Origin: Christensenella sp. UBA2853
Lineage (GTDB): Bacteria; Bacillota; Clostridia; Christensenellales; Aristaeellaceae
Reading direction: 5' to 3'
Assembly (NCBI GenBank): GCA_002350845.1
Contig: DEFL01000036.1
Location: forward strand, 1-39,266
Length of the DNA stretch: 39,266 nt
How positions within the stretch are numbered: position 1 is the first letter of the stretch; every line of letters begins with the position of its first letter. The translations under genes and the position numbers were made by a program. Below, in pieces: positions 7,558 through 16,046 of the stretch. The notes beneath the pieces are model-generated. The model did no database searches, was not told where the DNA came from, and worked only from the letters and a program-made list of their open reading frames with translations.

Positions 7558-8495
7558 ATATTCTGGTCTTCAGTTTTAACGGGGTCTTCCCGATCTGTCT
7601 GACAATGCTGATCGGATACTTCCTGTGCAGATGGAAAATCATGGAGAAGGGGACAGCGGAGAAGCTCAATCAGCTGGCGTATAAGGTTCTGATCCCCTGC
7701 AGTCTCTTCATGAACATGTACCGGGCGGATTTATCGGCTGTCATGGATGTCCCGCTGCTTCTGCTTTCGCTGCTTGGAACATCCGCAGTGATTCTTGCCC
7801 TGTGTCTTCTTTCTCCGCATGTGACACAGACCGGTGCGCAGCGCGGTGAGTTCATCCAGGGCATTTTCCGGGGCAACACAGCGATTCTCGGTCTTCCGCT
7901 GATTACCAATCTCTACGGAGAAACGGCGACGGCAGTCCTGGCCCTTCCGCTTTCCGTGATGATTATCTTCTATAATATTGCAGCACCGGTGATTCTGTCG
8001 TTTTACGCGGGAACCGGGAAAACTGATCTGAAAAGCATTGGACGAAAAGTGATCACCAATCCGTTTCTGATCGGTACGCTTCTGGGCGTGATCGTCTCGC
8101 TTCTCCATCTCCAGCTGCCTGCCGCGCTGGAAAAGACCATTTCCAATATCGGTGCGACCGGATCGACCCTCGCCCTGCTGGCCCTGGGGGCCGTGACAGA
8201 AGTCTCAGAGTTCAGAAAAAGCGGAAAGACCGCGCTGCTGGCCGCCTGCCTGCGTCTGGTCATAGTGCCTGCAGTGATTCTGGCGATCGGGATTGCGATG
8301 GGCATGCAGAACGAACGTCTGGCTGTGCTGGTCTGCTTCTTCTGTACACCCACTGCAGTCGGCAGCTATGTGCTTGCGAAAAATGTGACCGGGGACGGAA
8401 ATCTGGCAAGGCAGATCCTGATTCTTTCCACCGTCCTCTCTATGCCGACCATGTTCCTGACCATTATGCTGCTCAGGGCACTGGGTGTCATGTAA
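7554..8495 (+). CDS. AEC family transporter
   Basis: This 313-residue integral membrane protein has about ten hydrophobic segments and the auxin efflux carrier (AEC) family layout. Its two halves each hold a helix pair around a small-residue break: FRGNTAILGLPLI in the first half and CTPTAVGSYVLAKN near the end. Bacterial relatives carry malate, malonate or other organic anions, or export amino acids; the substrate here cannot be read from sequence. The GTG start at 7554 follows AGGAGG by 7 nt and overlaps the tetR stop. TetR-linked transporters often respond to their substrate, so regulated efflux or uptake is plausible. Confidence 0.88.
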   Translation: MNILVFSFNGVFPICLTMLIGYFLCRWKIMEKGTAEKLNQLAYKVLIPCSLFMNMYRADLSAVMDVPLLLLSLLGTSAVILALCLLSPHVTQTGAQRGEFIQGIFRGNTAILGLPLITNLYGETATAVLALPLSVMIIFYNIAAPVILSFYAGTGKTDLKSIGRKVITNPFLIGTLLGVIVSLLHLQLPAALEKTISNIGATGSTLALLALGAVTEVSEFRKSGKTALLAACLRLVIVPAVILAIGIAMGMQNERLAVLVCFFCTPTAVGSYVLAKNVTGDGNLARQILILSTVLSMPTMFLTIMLLRALGVM

Positions 8496-8525
8496 ATCCA
8501 TCGCGAAAGGAAGGATGAATGCGCA

Positions 8526-9281
8526 GTGAAAATGATCTCATGGAATGTCAACGGCATTCGTGCATGCCTTGGCAAGGGCTTTATGGATGCATTTGCTTCC
8601 CTTGACAGCGATTTCTTCTGCCTTCAGGAGACCAAGTGCCAGGAAGGTCAGGTGAAGCTTGATCTTCCCGGTTACGAACAGGTCTGGCACAGTGCAGAGA
8701 AAAAAGGGTACTCCGGGACGGCCATCTTTGCAAAACAAAAACCGGTGTCTGTCCGTCTCGGCATGGGGATCGACGAGTTTGATCACGAAGGCCGGCTGAT
8801 TGCACTGGAGTATCCGACGTTCTGGATGGTGACGGTGTACACGCCCAATTCTCAGGACGGTCTCGTCCGCCTGCCCTACCGGGTACGGTGGGAGGAAGCG
8901 TTCAGGAATTACCTCAAGGAACTGGAAAAGACACATCCGGTCATTGTGTGCGGTGATATGAATGTCGCACATGAAGAAATTGATATCAAGAATCCGAAGA
9001 CGAACACCATGAATGCAGGCTTTACCCGGGAGGAAAGAGACTGCATGACCCGGCTGCTCGAAAGCGGATTTGTGGATACCTTCCGTACCCTGCATCCCAC
9101 CGAAGCGGGCGCCTATTCCTGGTGGTCCTACCGCTTCCATGCAAGGGAACACAACGCAGGATGGCGCATTGACTACTTCCTGACATCTGAGGCACTCAGG
9201 GACAGGATTCAGAGCGCTTCCATTCATCCTGAAATCTATGGATCGGACCATTGTCCGGTTGAACTGCAGATCGATCTCTGA
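8526..9281 (+). CDS. xthA: Exodeoxyribonuclease III (AP endonuclease)
   Basis: This 251-residue enzyme cleaves abasic sites and degrades 3' ends during base excision repair. All family motifs are present: SWNVNGIRA near the N-terminus, LQETK with the metal-binding Glu35, the GDMNVAHEEID block, and the C-terminal GSDHCPV carrying the catalytic Asp-His. Length and lack of a signal peptide fit bacterial ExoIII/ExoA. The start is GTG 8526, about 10 nt after GGAAGGA; a second in-frame start (ATG 8532) is less likely. It lies 30 bases after the AEC gene and 36 before sufC, so it may share a transcript with either. Confidence 0.93.
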   Translation: MKMISWNVNGIRACLGKGFMDAFASLDSDFFCLQETKCQEGQVKLDLPGYEQVWHSAEKKGYSGTAIFAKQKPVSVRLGMGIDEFDHEGRLIALEYPTFWMVTVYTPNSQDGLVRLPYRVRWEEAFRNYLKELEKTHPVIVCGDMNVAHEEIDIKNPKTNTMNAGFTREERDCMTRLLESGFVDTFRTLHPTEAGAYSWWSYRFHAREHNAGWRIDYFLTSEALRDRIQSASIHPEIYGSDHCPVELQIDL

Positions 9282-9317
9282 TCATGTAACGACAGAATAA
9301 GAATAGGGGACAGAAAC

Positions 9318-10082
9318 ATGCTGGAACTTGATCACATCTCGTTTGATGTGCCGGAGGATACGGAGAAAAAGTCAGCCGGAAACCGTGAGATCATTCATGA
9401 CATCTCCATGACCATTGAGAACGGAAAGTTTGTCGTGATCACCGGGCCCAACGGTGGCGGAAAATCCACCCTGGCCAAACTGATTGCCGGAATTGAAAAG
9501 CCGACGAGCGGACGGATTCTTCTCGACGGTGAAGACATTACGGACATGGGCATCACAGAGCGTGCCAAGCGGGGCATCGGCTATGCGTTTCAGCAGCCAG
9601 TCCGCTTCAAGGGGATTGAAGTCATCGACCTGCTGCGCATCGCAAGCGGCGATAAGAAAATGACCATTGACAAGGCCTGCTCTTATCTTTCCGAGGTCGG
9701 TCTGTGCGCACAGAACTATGTGCGCCGTGAGGTGAACGCTTCCCTGTCCGGCGGCGAACTGAAGCGCATTGAGATTGCCACCGTACTCGCGCGTGGTTCA
9801 CAGATGAGCGTGTTTGACGAGCCGGAAGCGGGCATCGATCTCTGGTCCTTCCAGAACCTGATCCGCGTCTTTGAACACCTTCAGAATCAGAACCGTGAGG
9901 GTTCGATTCTGATCATCTCCCATCAGGAGAGAATTCTGCAGATCGCCGATGAGATCGTGGTGCTCACGGCGGGCAGAGTGAGCGCCCATGGCCCCAGGGA
10001 AGAGATTCTTCCGACACTTCTGGGAACGGCAAGCGTTGCAAGTGCATGCGACCGGCTTGCGGAGAAGGAGGATGCAAAGTAA
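9318..10082 (+). CDS. sufC: SufC/SmsC iron-sulphur assembly ATPase
   Basis: This 254-residue ABC ATPase drives Fe-S cluster building on its SufB partner. It is cytoplasmic and not a transporter. Walker A is GPNGGGKST (43-51), the signature is LSGGE (143-147) and Walker B is VFDEPEAGID (165-174). The FDEPEAG variant is typical of SufC rather than of import or export ABC proteins. Its stop overlaps the sufB start (TAATG). No sufS, sufU or sufD lies nearby, so with the short SufB it matches the two-gene SMS (SmsC-SmsB) arrangement described in archaea and anaerobic bacteria. Cysteine desulfurase would have to come from elsewhere. Confidence 0.9.
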   Translation: MLELDHISFDVPEDTEKKSAGNREIIHDISMTIENGKFVVITGPNGGGKSTLAKLIAGIEKPTSGRILLDGEDITDMGITERAKRGIGYAFQQPVRFKGIEVIDLLRIASGDKKMTIDKACSYLSEVGLCAQNYVRREVNASLSGGELKRIEIATVLARGSQMSVFDEPEAGIDLWSFQNLIRVFEHLQNQNREGSILIISHQERILQIADEIVVLTAGRVSAHGPREEILPTLLGTASVASACDRLAEKEDAK

Positions 10083-10999
10083 TGGATGAGATTCAGAAAC
10101 GGATTCTGAAAGAAGTGGCTGACCTGCATGGAATTCCGGTCGGCGCCTATAATTTCCGCGTGAACGGAGCATCCGAAGGCCGCGCTTCAACGGCGAATAT
10201 TGAGATTACGTCCAAGGAAGACAAGAGCGGCATCAATATCCGCATCAAGGACGGCACAAAGAATGAGAGCTGCCATATCCCGGTGGTTCTCTCCCAGAGC
10301 GGACTGAAGGAAACCGTATACAATGACTTCTTTGTCGGAGAAAACTGTGATGTTCTGATTGTTGCCGGCTGCGGTATTGACAACTGCGGCGGACAGGACA
10401 GCCAGCACGACGGTGTGCACCGCTTCTTTGTGGGCAAGGGCAGCCATGTGCGGTACGTTGAAAAGCATTACGGACAGGGCGACGGCAAGGGCAAGCGCAT
10501 TCTGAACCCTGTGACGGAAGTGCACATGGACGAAGACAGCTCCATGGAAATGGAAATGGTCCAGATCCGCGGTGTGGACTCAACGGTCAGGACAACCACC
10601 GCAGAACTCGGTGCCAATGCGCGCCTGGTGGTGCGTGAGCGCCTGCTGACCCACGGGGATCAGCGCGCGGAAAGCTCCTATGTGGTCACCCTCAACGGGG
10701 AAGGCTCCAGCACGGACGTGGTTTCACGTTCGGTTGCACGCGACAATTCCTACCAGAAGTTTGATTCACGCATTGTGGGCAATACGACCTGCACAGGGCA
10801 CACGGAATGCGACGCCATCATGATGGACAATGCACACATTCTCGCCCTCCCGTGCCTGGAAGCCAACGATCTGAACGCCTCCCTGATTCATGAGGCGGCC
10901 ATCGGAAAGATTGCCGGCGAGCAGATCATCAAACTGCAGACGCTGGGACTGACGGAACAGGAAGCAGAAGAGGAAATCATCAACGGATTCCTGAAATAA
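10082..10999 (+). CDS. Short SufB/SmsB-type Fe-S scaffold protein
   Basis: This is a 305-residue member of the SufB/SufD beta-helix family, much shorter than standard SufB (about 470 residues). The core and C-terminus are preserved: TECDAIMMD with Cys243, which by eye aligns with the essential SufB Cys405 of E. coli, and LIHEAAIGKI with His270-Glu271, matching the SufB HEA motif. These favour a SufB-type scaffold over SufD. Several other Cys residues (64, 89, 97, 102, 237, 258) occur. The start is ATG 10082, 10 nt after GGAGAAGGAGG and overlapping the sufC stop by one base. A strong terminator follows. The SmsB assignment is by length and partner; some databases would call it SufD-like. Confidence 0.85.
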   Translation: MDEIQKRILKEVADLHGIPVGAYNFRVNGASEGRASTANIEITSKEDKSGINIRIKDGTKNESCHIPVVLSQSGLKETVYNDFFVGENCDVLIVAGCGIDNCGGQDSQHDGVHRFFVGKGSHVRYVEKHYGQGDGKGKRILNPVTEVHMDEDSSMEMEMVQIRGVDSTVRTTTAELGANARLVVRERLLTHGDQRAESSYVVTLNGEGSSTDVVSRSVARDNSYQKFDSRIVGNTTCTGHTECDAIMMDNAHILALPCLEANDLNASLIHEAAIGKIAGEQIIKLQTLGLTEQEAEEEIINGFLK

Positions 11000-11005
11000 G
11001 AGGAA

Positions 11006-11040
11006 TGGAAAAGAGGCTGCACCGTGCAGCCTCTTTTCCA
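11006..11040. terminator. Bidirectional terminator between sufB and the GH42 gene
   Basis: A perfect 16-bp stem with a CCG loop is centred at 11023. Its arms run from TGGAAAAGAGG to CCTCTTTTCCA, giving T-rich ends on both strands, and it serves the two convergent genes. Confidence 0.9.
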
Positions 11041-11054
11041 TTGAATTGATCTGG

Positions 11055-13070
11055 TTATTCATCCCGGGTCAGGATCCGGACTGTGCTGGCCGGGAGGTGC
11101 CCGTCAAAGGGAAGTCCGCGGAGAAGATCGGTCCAGTGACCTTCAGGGAAGAACGTCTGATCCTTTCCGGAATAGTTTTCCAGGAAGACAACCCGGCCGC
11201 GGGCGTGTGCGGTGACCCCATGCGGGAGGTCACAGTCGAGGGCGCGGGGAATGCCGAGCGACTGCGCGAGCTGCTGATAGAAAGCATCCAGACTCTCCCC
11301 GGTCAGCCTTGCGCCGAGGTACCAGGCTTCACCCTCGCCGTATGTGTGGCGGGTGATGGCCGGGGTTCCCTTGTAGAAGTCATCCTGATAAATGGCAAAT
11401 GCCTGTGCGCCTTCCAGTTCGAGCAGACTGCAGATGCCGCTCACCGGGTAGGCTGTGCCGTCAGAGGTGACGGCGGCATTGGATTCATCCGGGAACAGGG
11501 CATCCATTTCAGCCTCGCGCACGCCCAGCACATGCGTAAGCGCGTGGGGGGTATCGGTGAGGAAGGCAAGGTTGTGTTCGTCCACAATGCCGGAGAAATA
11601 GGTCATCACCAGATGTCCGCCGCTGCGCACAAACTCTTCAAGCTTCTGCTCAATCCCGCCGCGGAACATGAACAGCTGGGGAGCAATGACCAGGCTGTAG
11701 CCGCTCAGGTCTGTCACTTCCCGCATATCCCTGAAATCCACAGGAATGCCCTGCTCCCAGAAAGCATGGTAATGCGCAAGCACGGTATCATGATATTGCA
11801 TGCCATGGCTAAGGCCAGTCTGCGCGTACTCGACAGCCCAGCGGGATTCCCAGTCATAGAGAATACAGACTTTCGGTGTCTCGACCGGGGCGGCATACAG
11901 CAGGGGATCGAGTGTTTCCAACACTTCACCGACCTCGGTTACATCACGGAAAACCCGTGTGTCATCCCGGCCGGCATGGGAGACGACAGCACCGTGGAAC
12001 ATTTCCGCGTTCCCGCGGCCCTGACGCCACTGGAAGTACTGCACGCTGCAGCTGCCGTGTGCGACAGCCTGCATGGAGGAGAGCAGATGCATGCCCGGAT
12101 GCTTCAGCTTGTTGACCGGCTTCCAGTTGACGTTCGACGGCGTAGACTCCATCAGCAAGAACGGCTGATTTTTCAGCGACCGCATGATGTCATGGTTCAT
12201 GGCATAATCGCAGGCGGTCGCATCATCATCTTTCCCGGTCCAGAGCGGATAACAGTCCCAGGAGACCACATCAATGGACTCGGCCAGGGAGAAATAATCA
12301 TAATCCCAGAAGCGTTCCATGAGGTTGGCGGTCACAGGGATGGAAGGATCTGCCGCGCGGACCGCTTCTTTTTCCATCTCAATAAAGTCTCTGCACATCC
12401 AGGTGGAGAAGCGTCTCCAGTCCAGAATCATGGAGAGATTGCTGTTCTGACCGACAGGAGAAGGCGGCTCGATCTGCGACCAGGCTGTATAGCGCATGGC
12501 CCAGAAATCGGTATACCAGGCCTTGTTCAGGGCATCCAGCGTCTGATATTTTTTCTCAAGCCACTCCCTGAAGCGCGCCGTGCACAGCGGGCAGCGGCAG
12601 TCGCCGGAAAACTCGTTGGAGATATGCCAGAGGATGACACCGGGATGGGACGCGTAGCGCTCGGCAAGCGCGGTATCCATCTGACGGACTTTCTGCCTGT
12701 AGACAGGCGAGGAAGGGCAGTGGTTATGCCTCTCGCCAAAATGTCGCCTCTGGAAATGATCATCCACACGCAGGACTTCGGGATATTTTTCTGCCATCCA
12801 GGCAGGCCGGGCACCGCTGGGCGTAGCGAGCACGACTCGAATGCCGTTGTCCCAGAGGCGATGGATGATCTGATCCATCCATGAGAAATCATAGACCCCT
12901 TCTTCCGGTTCAAGACGGGCCCAGGAAAAGATGCCAATGGAGACGGCGTTGACATGGGCTTTTTTCATCAGCCGCACATCGTCTTCAAGGATTTCCGGGT
13001 GGTCAAGCCACTGGTCCGGATTATAGTCACCGCCGTGCAGAAAATGAGGAAAACGCGGGGTAGGATTCAT
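11055..13070 (-). CDS. Glycoside hydrolase family 42 beta-galactosidase
   Basis: This cytoplasmic enzyme of 671 residues hydrolyses beta-galactosides. The GH42 barrel starts at residue 13 with GGDYNPDQW. Acid/base Glu153 sits in WHISNEF and nucleophile Glu308 in LLMESTPSN. Four Cys (118, 158, 160, 163) reproduce the zinc site known from GH42 structures. The trimerisation domain (from about 390) and a C-terminal beta domain are complete, so length is normal. The ATG at 13070 follows GGAGG. GH42 enzymes in gut bacteria often act on galacto-oligosaccharides or milk and mucin fragments; no transporter adjoins this gene, so the substrate is open. It is transcribed divergently from the CpsB phosphatase. 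Confidence 0.93.
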   Translation of the reverse strand: MNPTPRFPHFLHGGDYNPDQWLDHPEILEDDVRLMKKAHVNAVSIGIFSWARLEPEEGVYDFSWMDQIIHRLWDNGIRVVLATPSGARPAWMAEKYPEVLRVDDHFQRRHFGERHNHCPSSPVYRQKVRQMDTALAERYASHPGVILWHISNEFSGDCRCPLCTARFREWLEKKYQTLDALNKAWYTDFWAMRYTAWSQIEPPSPVGQNSNLSMILDWRRFSTWMCRDFIEMEKEAVRAADPSIPVTANLMERFWDYDYFSLAESIDVVSWDCYPLWTGKDDDATACDYAMNHDIMRSLKNQPFLLMESTPSNVNWKPVNKLKHPGMHLLSSMQAVAHGSCSVQYFQWRQGRGNAEMFHGAVVSHAGRDDTRVFRDVTEVGEVLETLDPLLYAAPVETPKVCILYDWESRWAVEYAQTGLSHGMQYHDTVLAHYHAFWEQGIPVDFRDMREVTDLSGYSLVIAPQLFMFRGGIEQKLEEFVRSGGHLVMTYFSGIVDEHNLAFLTDTPHALTHVLGVREAEMDALFPDESNAAVTSDGTAYPVSGICSLLELEGAQAFAIYQDDFYKGTPAITRHTYGEGEAWYLGARLTGESLDAFYQQLAQSLGIPRALDCDLPHGVTAHARGRVVFLENYSGKDQTFFPEGHWTDLLRGLPFDGHLPASTVRILTRDE

Positions 13071-13130
13071 GAGCGTGCCTCCATCTGTGCGTGATCCGCC
13101 GCTGCCCGGAAAAGGCAGGACGCAAGGGTT

Positions 13131-13159
13131 ATTTCATCGCAAAAAGCGCTGCCTGTCAA
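13131..13159 (-). promoter_or_regulatory. Promoter of the GH42 gene
   Basis: On the minus strand, TTGACA (13159-13154) and TGAAAT (13136-13131) are 17 bp apart, leaving a leader of about 55 nt before the ATG at 13070. Confidence 0.65.
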
Positions 13160-13189
13160 TAGGAAAGATCATCCGGCAGGGAGCGTGCA

Positions 13190-13202
13190 GCGCCAAAGGC
13201 GC
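13190..13202. promoter_or_regulatory. Inverted repeat between divergent promoters
   Basis: GCGCC-AAA-GGCGC is a perfect dyad one base upstream of the -35 of the CpsB promoter and 30 bases from the -35 of the GH42 promoter. It could be an operator for either; no bound protein can be named. Confidence 0.4.
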
Positions 13203-13203
13203 G

Positions 13204-13232
13204 TTGACAAGGATTCGGGAGCCAAATATAAT
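13204..13232 (+). promoter_or_regulatory. Consensus promoter of the CpsB-type phosphatase gene
   Basis: TTGACA (13204-13209) and TATAAT (13227-13232) are spaced by 17 bp. The leader is about 48 nt to GTG 13287. Confidence 0.9.
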
Positions 13233-13286
13233 ACGAGCGTTGATTGGATCGAAAGACTCAGGCATGAAGCAGGGAGGTGAACGCCA

Positions 13287-14000
13287 GTGATTGCAGATAT
13301 CCACCATCATATTGTCTACGGCGTGGACGATGGATCCAGAGACTTGGAGACGAGTATCGGCATGCTGAAAAAGGCTGTGGAGAATGGCGTCAAAGGAATC
13401 TGCTGCACCTCGCATGCAATGCCCGGACATAAACCGTTCCCGTGGAAAGATTATATGGCGCACCTCGAGGAGCTTGGCGCGTATATTCAGAAGGAAAACC
13501 TACCGCTGACGCTGTTTACCGGATGTGAAATCCTCTATGCGGAAAAAGCGGCTGAAATGGCAAGACGCGGGGAGATCCCGACTCTCGCAAGGGGCAGTCA
13601 TGTGCTCGTTGAGTTTCTTCCCATCACGGACTGGGTCCAGATCCAGAAAGCAGCGAGAGAGTTTGCCAATGCCGGGCTTCGGATGGTATGCGCACATGTC
13701 GAGCGGTATCAGTGCCTCCATGAAGATATGGACAGGCTGTATGCGCTGCATGATGATTATGATGTGATCTGCCAGATGAACGCCTCGACCGTCATTCGCA
13801 GCCATGGACTGTTTGGCGACAAGTGGGCAAGGAAAGCCCTGAAGGCAGGGCTGATTGATGTTGCGGCCTCGGATGCGCATGACCTGTCCGCGAGAGCCTG
13901 TAATATCGCAGAATGCCGTCGAATCCTGGAGAAGGACTACGGTGCGGAGACGGCGAGGGAACTGACAGAGGACATGCCGTACCATATTCTGTTTGACTGA
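13287..14000 (+). CDS. CpsB/CapC-type PHP tyrosine-protein phosphatase
   Basis: This 237-residue manganese-dependent phosphatase removes phosphate from the tyrosine cluster of CapB/CpsD-type kinases and so controls capsule or exopolysaccharide synthesis. PHP-domain metal ligands are all visible: DIHHHIVYGVDDGS (His6, His8, Asp14-15), His43, Glu81 in GCEILY, His137 in AHVER, and Asp196/His198 in ASDAH. The GTG start at 13287 follows AGGGAGGTGA. It has its own promoter and a downstream terminator, so it is a separate transcript from the LCP-CapA-CapB operon it should regulate. In streptococci these genes are usually one operon, so the split is a local feature. Confidence 0.92.
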   Translation: MIADIHHHIVYGVDDGSRDLETSIGMLKKAVENGVKGICCTSHAMPGHKPFPWKDYMAHLEELGAYIQKENLPLTLFTGCEILYAEKAAEMARRGEIPTLARGSHVLVEFLPITDWVQIQKAAREFANAGLRMVCAHVERYQCLHEDMDRLYALHDDYDVICQMNASTVIRSHGLFGDKWARKALKAGLIDVAASDAHDLSARACNIAECRRILEKDYGAETARELTEDMPYHILFD

Positions 14001-14053
14001 TTTGGGGCTCTGGCATGCCGCCCGGACGTCGGATTTCGCAAAAAAGAATGATC

Positions 14054-14100
14054 GGAAAAAAACCATGGCACAGCATCTGCTGCGTGCATGGTTTTTTTCC
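14054..14100 (+). terminator. Terminator after the CpsB-type phosphatase gene
   Basis: A stem GGAAAAAAACCATG/CATGGTTTTTTTCC (14054-14067 with 14087-14100) has a structured 19-nt loop and a T7 run inside the descending arm. Confidence 0.75.
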
Positions 14101-14122
14101 TGAAAACAAAGAATAATCCCAT

Positions 14123-14151
14123 TTGACAAGGCGGAAAGCATCTTCTATAAT
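14123..14151 (+). promoter_or_regulatory. Consensus promoter of the LCP-CapA-CapB-Ppd-VanZ operon
   Basis: TTGACA (14123-14128) and TATAAT (14146-14151) are separated by 17 bp. The predicted leader is about 66 nt, ending at ATG 14224. Confidence 0.9.
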
Positions 14152-14223
14152 GCAAAATGCAGTTTTATACGCGATATCAATGCACGGGCTGTAAATTTTT
14201 GTTTTTTGGATGGGTACGACAGC

Positions 14224-15267
14224 ATGGAAAATCATGGGCGTTCCAGACGCTCCATGGCGTTTCGGAGCATCTGTTTTCTGCTTTCCCTTGTTCTGATTGC
14301 CGGCATCGGATATTATGTCGGAGAAAAGCTGGAAGAAAGCTCAGTCAAAGAAGAGCGTTCAACGATGTCTTCCGGGTTTGGAAGATACGAGGAAAAGATT
14401 TATCAGGGAGAAACGTATTACAAGAAAACCAATGTGACCACACTGCTTCTCATGGGTGTCGACCGCGATACCACACAGACTTCTTCCTCTGTGTCCTACC
14501 GCAACGGCGGACAGGCAGACTTTCTGATGCTGCTGGTGATCGATCATGATGCCGGCACGATCAGGCAGCTGCAGATTGAGCGCGACACCATGGCCAAAGT
14601 GGATGTGCTGACCATTCTCGGCAAACCGGGTGGAACCCGGATGATGCAGATCTGTCTGAGCCACGGATATGGTGCGGACCAGGCTGCGTGCTGCGAGAAT
14701 GCGGTGTACTCGGTCAGCCGATACCTGGACGATCTGGATATTGACCTCTATATGGCTGTTGACTATTCCGCCATCGACGTGGTCAACAGCATGCTCGGCG
14801 GGGTGACGGTGACCCTGAAAGAGGACTTCTCAGCCCTGGATCCGGCGATGACAGCCGGCACAACCCTGAAGCTTCAGGGACATCAGGCAGAGCTCTTTGT
14901 CCGTTCCCGTATGAGTGTCGGGGACGGCACCAATGCCTCCCGTCAGCTGCGGCAGAGAGAATGGCTTGACGGCGCCACAGAGCTTCTGAAGGCGAAAGTC
15001 CGTGACGACTCCGGTTTCCTTCAGACCCTGCTGGAGGCACTGGGCGACGGGCTGACAACCAATGCGGCACAGGGAAGACTCGTCAATGAGTTCAACCAGG
15101 CATGGCAGTATCCGATCTCCCCGGTGGAACAGATTCCCGGCACCTATGCCACGGGATCGGATGGATTTGTGGAATACCATACAGAAAAAGACGACGTGAC
15201 ACGGTGGGTGCTGGATACATTTTACAGGCCTGCCGCAGAAACAGGAAAGGAAAGTGAACTAGGATGA
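14224..15267 (+). CDS. LytR-CpsA-Psr (LCP) family cell-wall polymer ligase
   Basis: This 347-residue protein has a cytoplasmic basic N-terminus, one membrane helix (about residues 13-33) and an extracellular LCP domain. LCP enzymes attach teichoic acids or capsule from undecaprenyl carriers to peptidoglycan. Family signs are TTLLLMGVDRD, the ADFLMLLVID strand, IERDTM with its Arg, the AVDYSAIDVVNSMLGGV stretch, and the FVRSR/RQLRQREW Arg-rich motif near the substrate pocket. I prefer ATG 14224, 10 nt after GGATGG; TTG 14206 is possible but lacks a ribosome binding site. The stop overlaps the capA start (ATGA). Its place at the head of a CapA/CapB operon fits capsule attachment. Confidence 0.9.
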   Translation: MENHGRSRRSMAFRSICFLLSLVLIAGIGYYVGEKLEESSVKEERSTMSSGFGRYEEKIYQGETYYKKTNVTTLLLMGVDRDTTQTSSSVSYRNGGQADFLMLLVIDHDAGTIRQLQIERDTMAKVDVLTILGKPGGTRMMQICLSHGYGADQAACCENAVYSVSRYLDDLDIDLYMAVDYSAIDVVNSMLGGVTVTLKEDFSALDPAMTAGTTLKLQGHQAELFVRSRMSVGDGTNASRQLRQREWLDGATELLKAKVRDDSGFLQTLLEALGDGLTTNAAQGRLVNEFNQAWQYPISPVEQIPGTYATGSDGFVEYHTEKDDVTRWVLDTFYRPAAETGKESELG

Positions 15268-16037
15268 CAATGTCTGCTCCCAATCAGACAGGAAACAGAA
15301 GCAGCGCAGTGTCCGCTCAGCAGTCGCAGGAAGCCATGGAGATTGATCTTGTTGAACTGCTGATCCGGTTTGTGGACAAATGGTACTGGATTGTGGCTTC
15401 GGCCCTTGTCTGCACAGTCATTTTTGCAGTGTATACCTTCCAGTTTGTGACGCCGCTGTATCAGTCGACCGCCAAACTGTACGTTGTCAATTCTAAGAAC
15501 TCCGCCATCAATCTGTCCGACCTCCAGATCGGCAACTATCTGGCCAAGGACTATAAGGAAGTCTTCACCAACTGGCATGTGCATGAACGCGTCATTGCCG
15601 AGCTGAACCTTCCTTACAGCTATTCCCAGCTCAACAGAATGGTGTCTGTCAACAATCCTTCAGACACGCGTATCCTCTATATCACGGTGACGAGTGCCAA
15701 TCCGCAGGAAGCCAAGGCCATGGCGGATATGTACGCCAAGGTGGCCTGCGAGTTCATTGCCGTGAAGATGGATCAGGAGCAGCCCAATGTGTTTGAGGAG
15801 GCCAGAGTGCCCACGACACCCTCCTCTCCGAACAAGACCAGGAATCTCCTGATCGGCTTCATCCTCGGCGCGATGATTGCCATTGCGATCATCACCATTC
15901 AGTTCATTTCCGACGACCGGGTCCGCACACCGGAAGACGTGGAAAAAGTGGTCCATCTTCCTACCCTGGGTGTGGTGACAGAACAGGCTGTTTTCCGCCA
16001 TGGTTCGCACAAAACATCCAAGAAGAGCAGAAAGTGA
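15264..16037 (+). CDS. CapA/YveK-type chain-length regulator and kinase activator
   Basis: This Wzz-domain protein of 257 residues sets polysaccharide chain length and activates the partner tyrosine kinase. It has two membrane helices, at about 42-60 and 190-210, which flank an extracellular Wzz domain with LYVVNSKNSAINLSDLQIG. A Pro-rich ARVPTTPSSPNKT stretch precedes the second helix, as usual in this family. The cytoplasmic tail (FISDDRVRTPEDVEKV) is the part that in relatives binds the kinase. The start overlaps the LCP stop, and capB begins 9 bases after it. The split CapA plus CapB layout is typical of Gram-positive BY-kinases. Confidence 0.9.
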   Translation: MTMSAPNQTGNRSSAVSAQQSQEAMEIDLVELLIRFVDKWYWIVASALVCTVIFAVYTFQFVTPLYQSTAKLYVVNSKNSAINLSDLQIGNYLAKDYKEVFTNWHVHERVIAELNLPYSYSQLNRMVSVNNPSDTRILYITVTSANPQEAKAMADMYAKVACEFIAVKMDQEQPNVFEEARVPTTPSSPNKTRNLLIGFILGAMIAIAIITIQFISDDRVRTPEDVEKVVHLPTLGVVTEQAVFRHGSHKTSKKSRK

Positions 16038-16046
16038 GGGTGCTGT

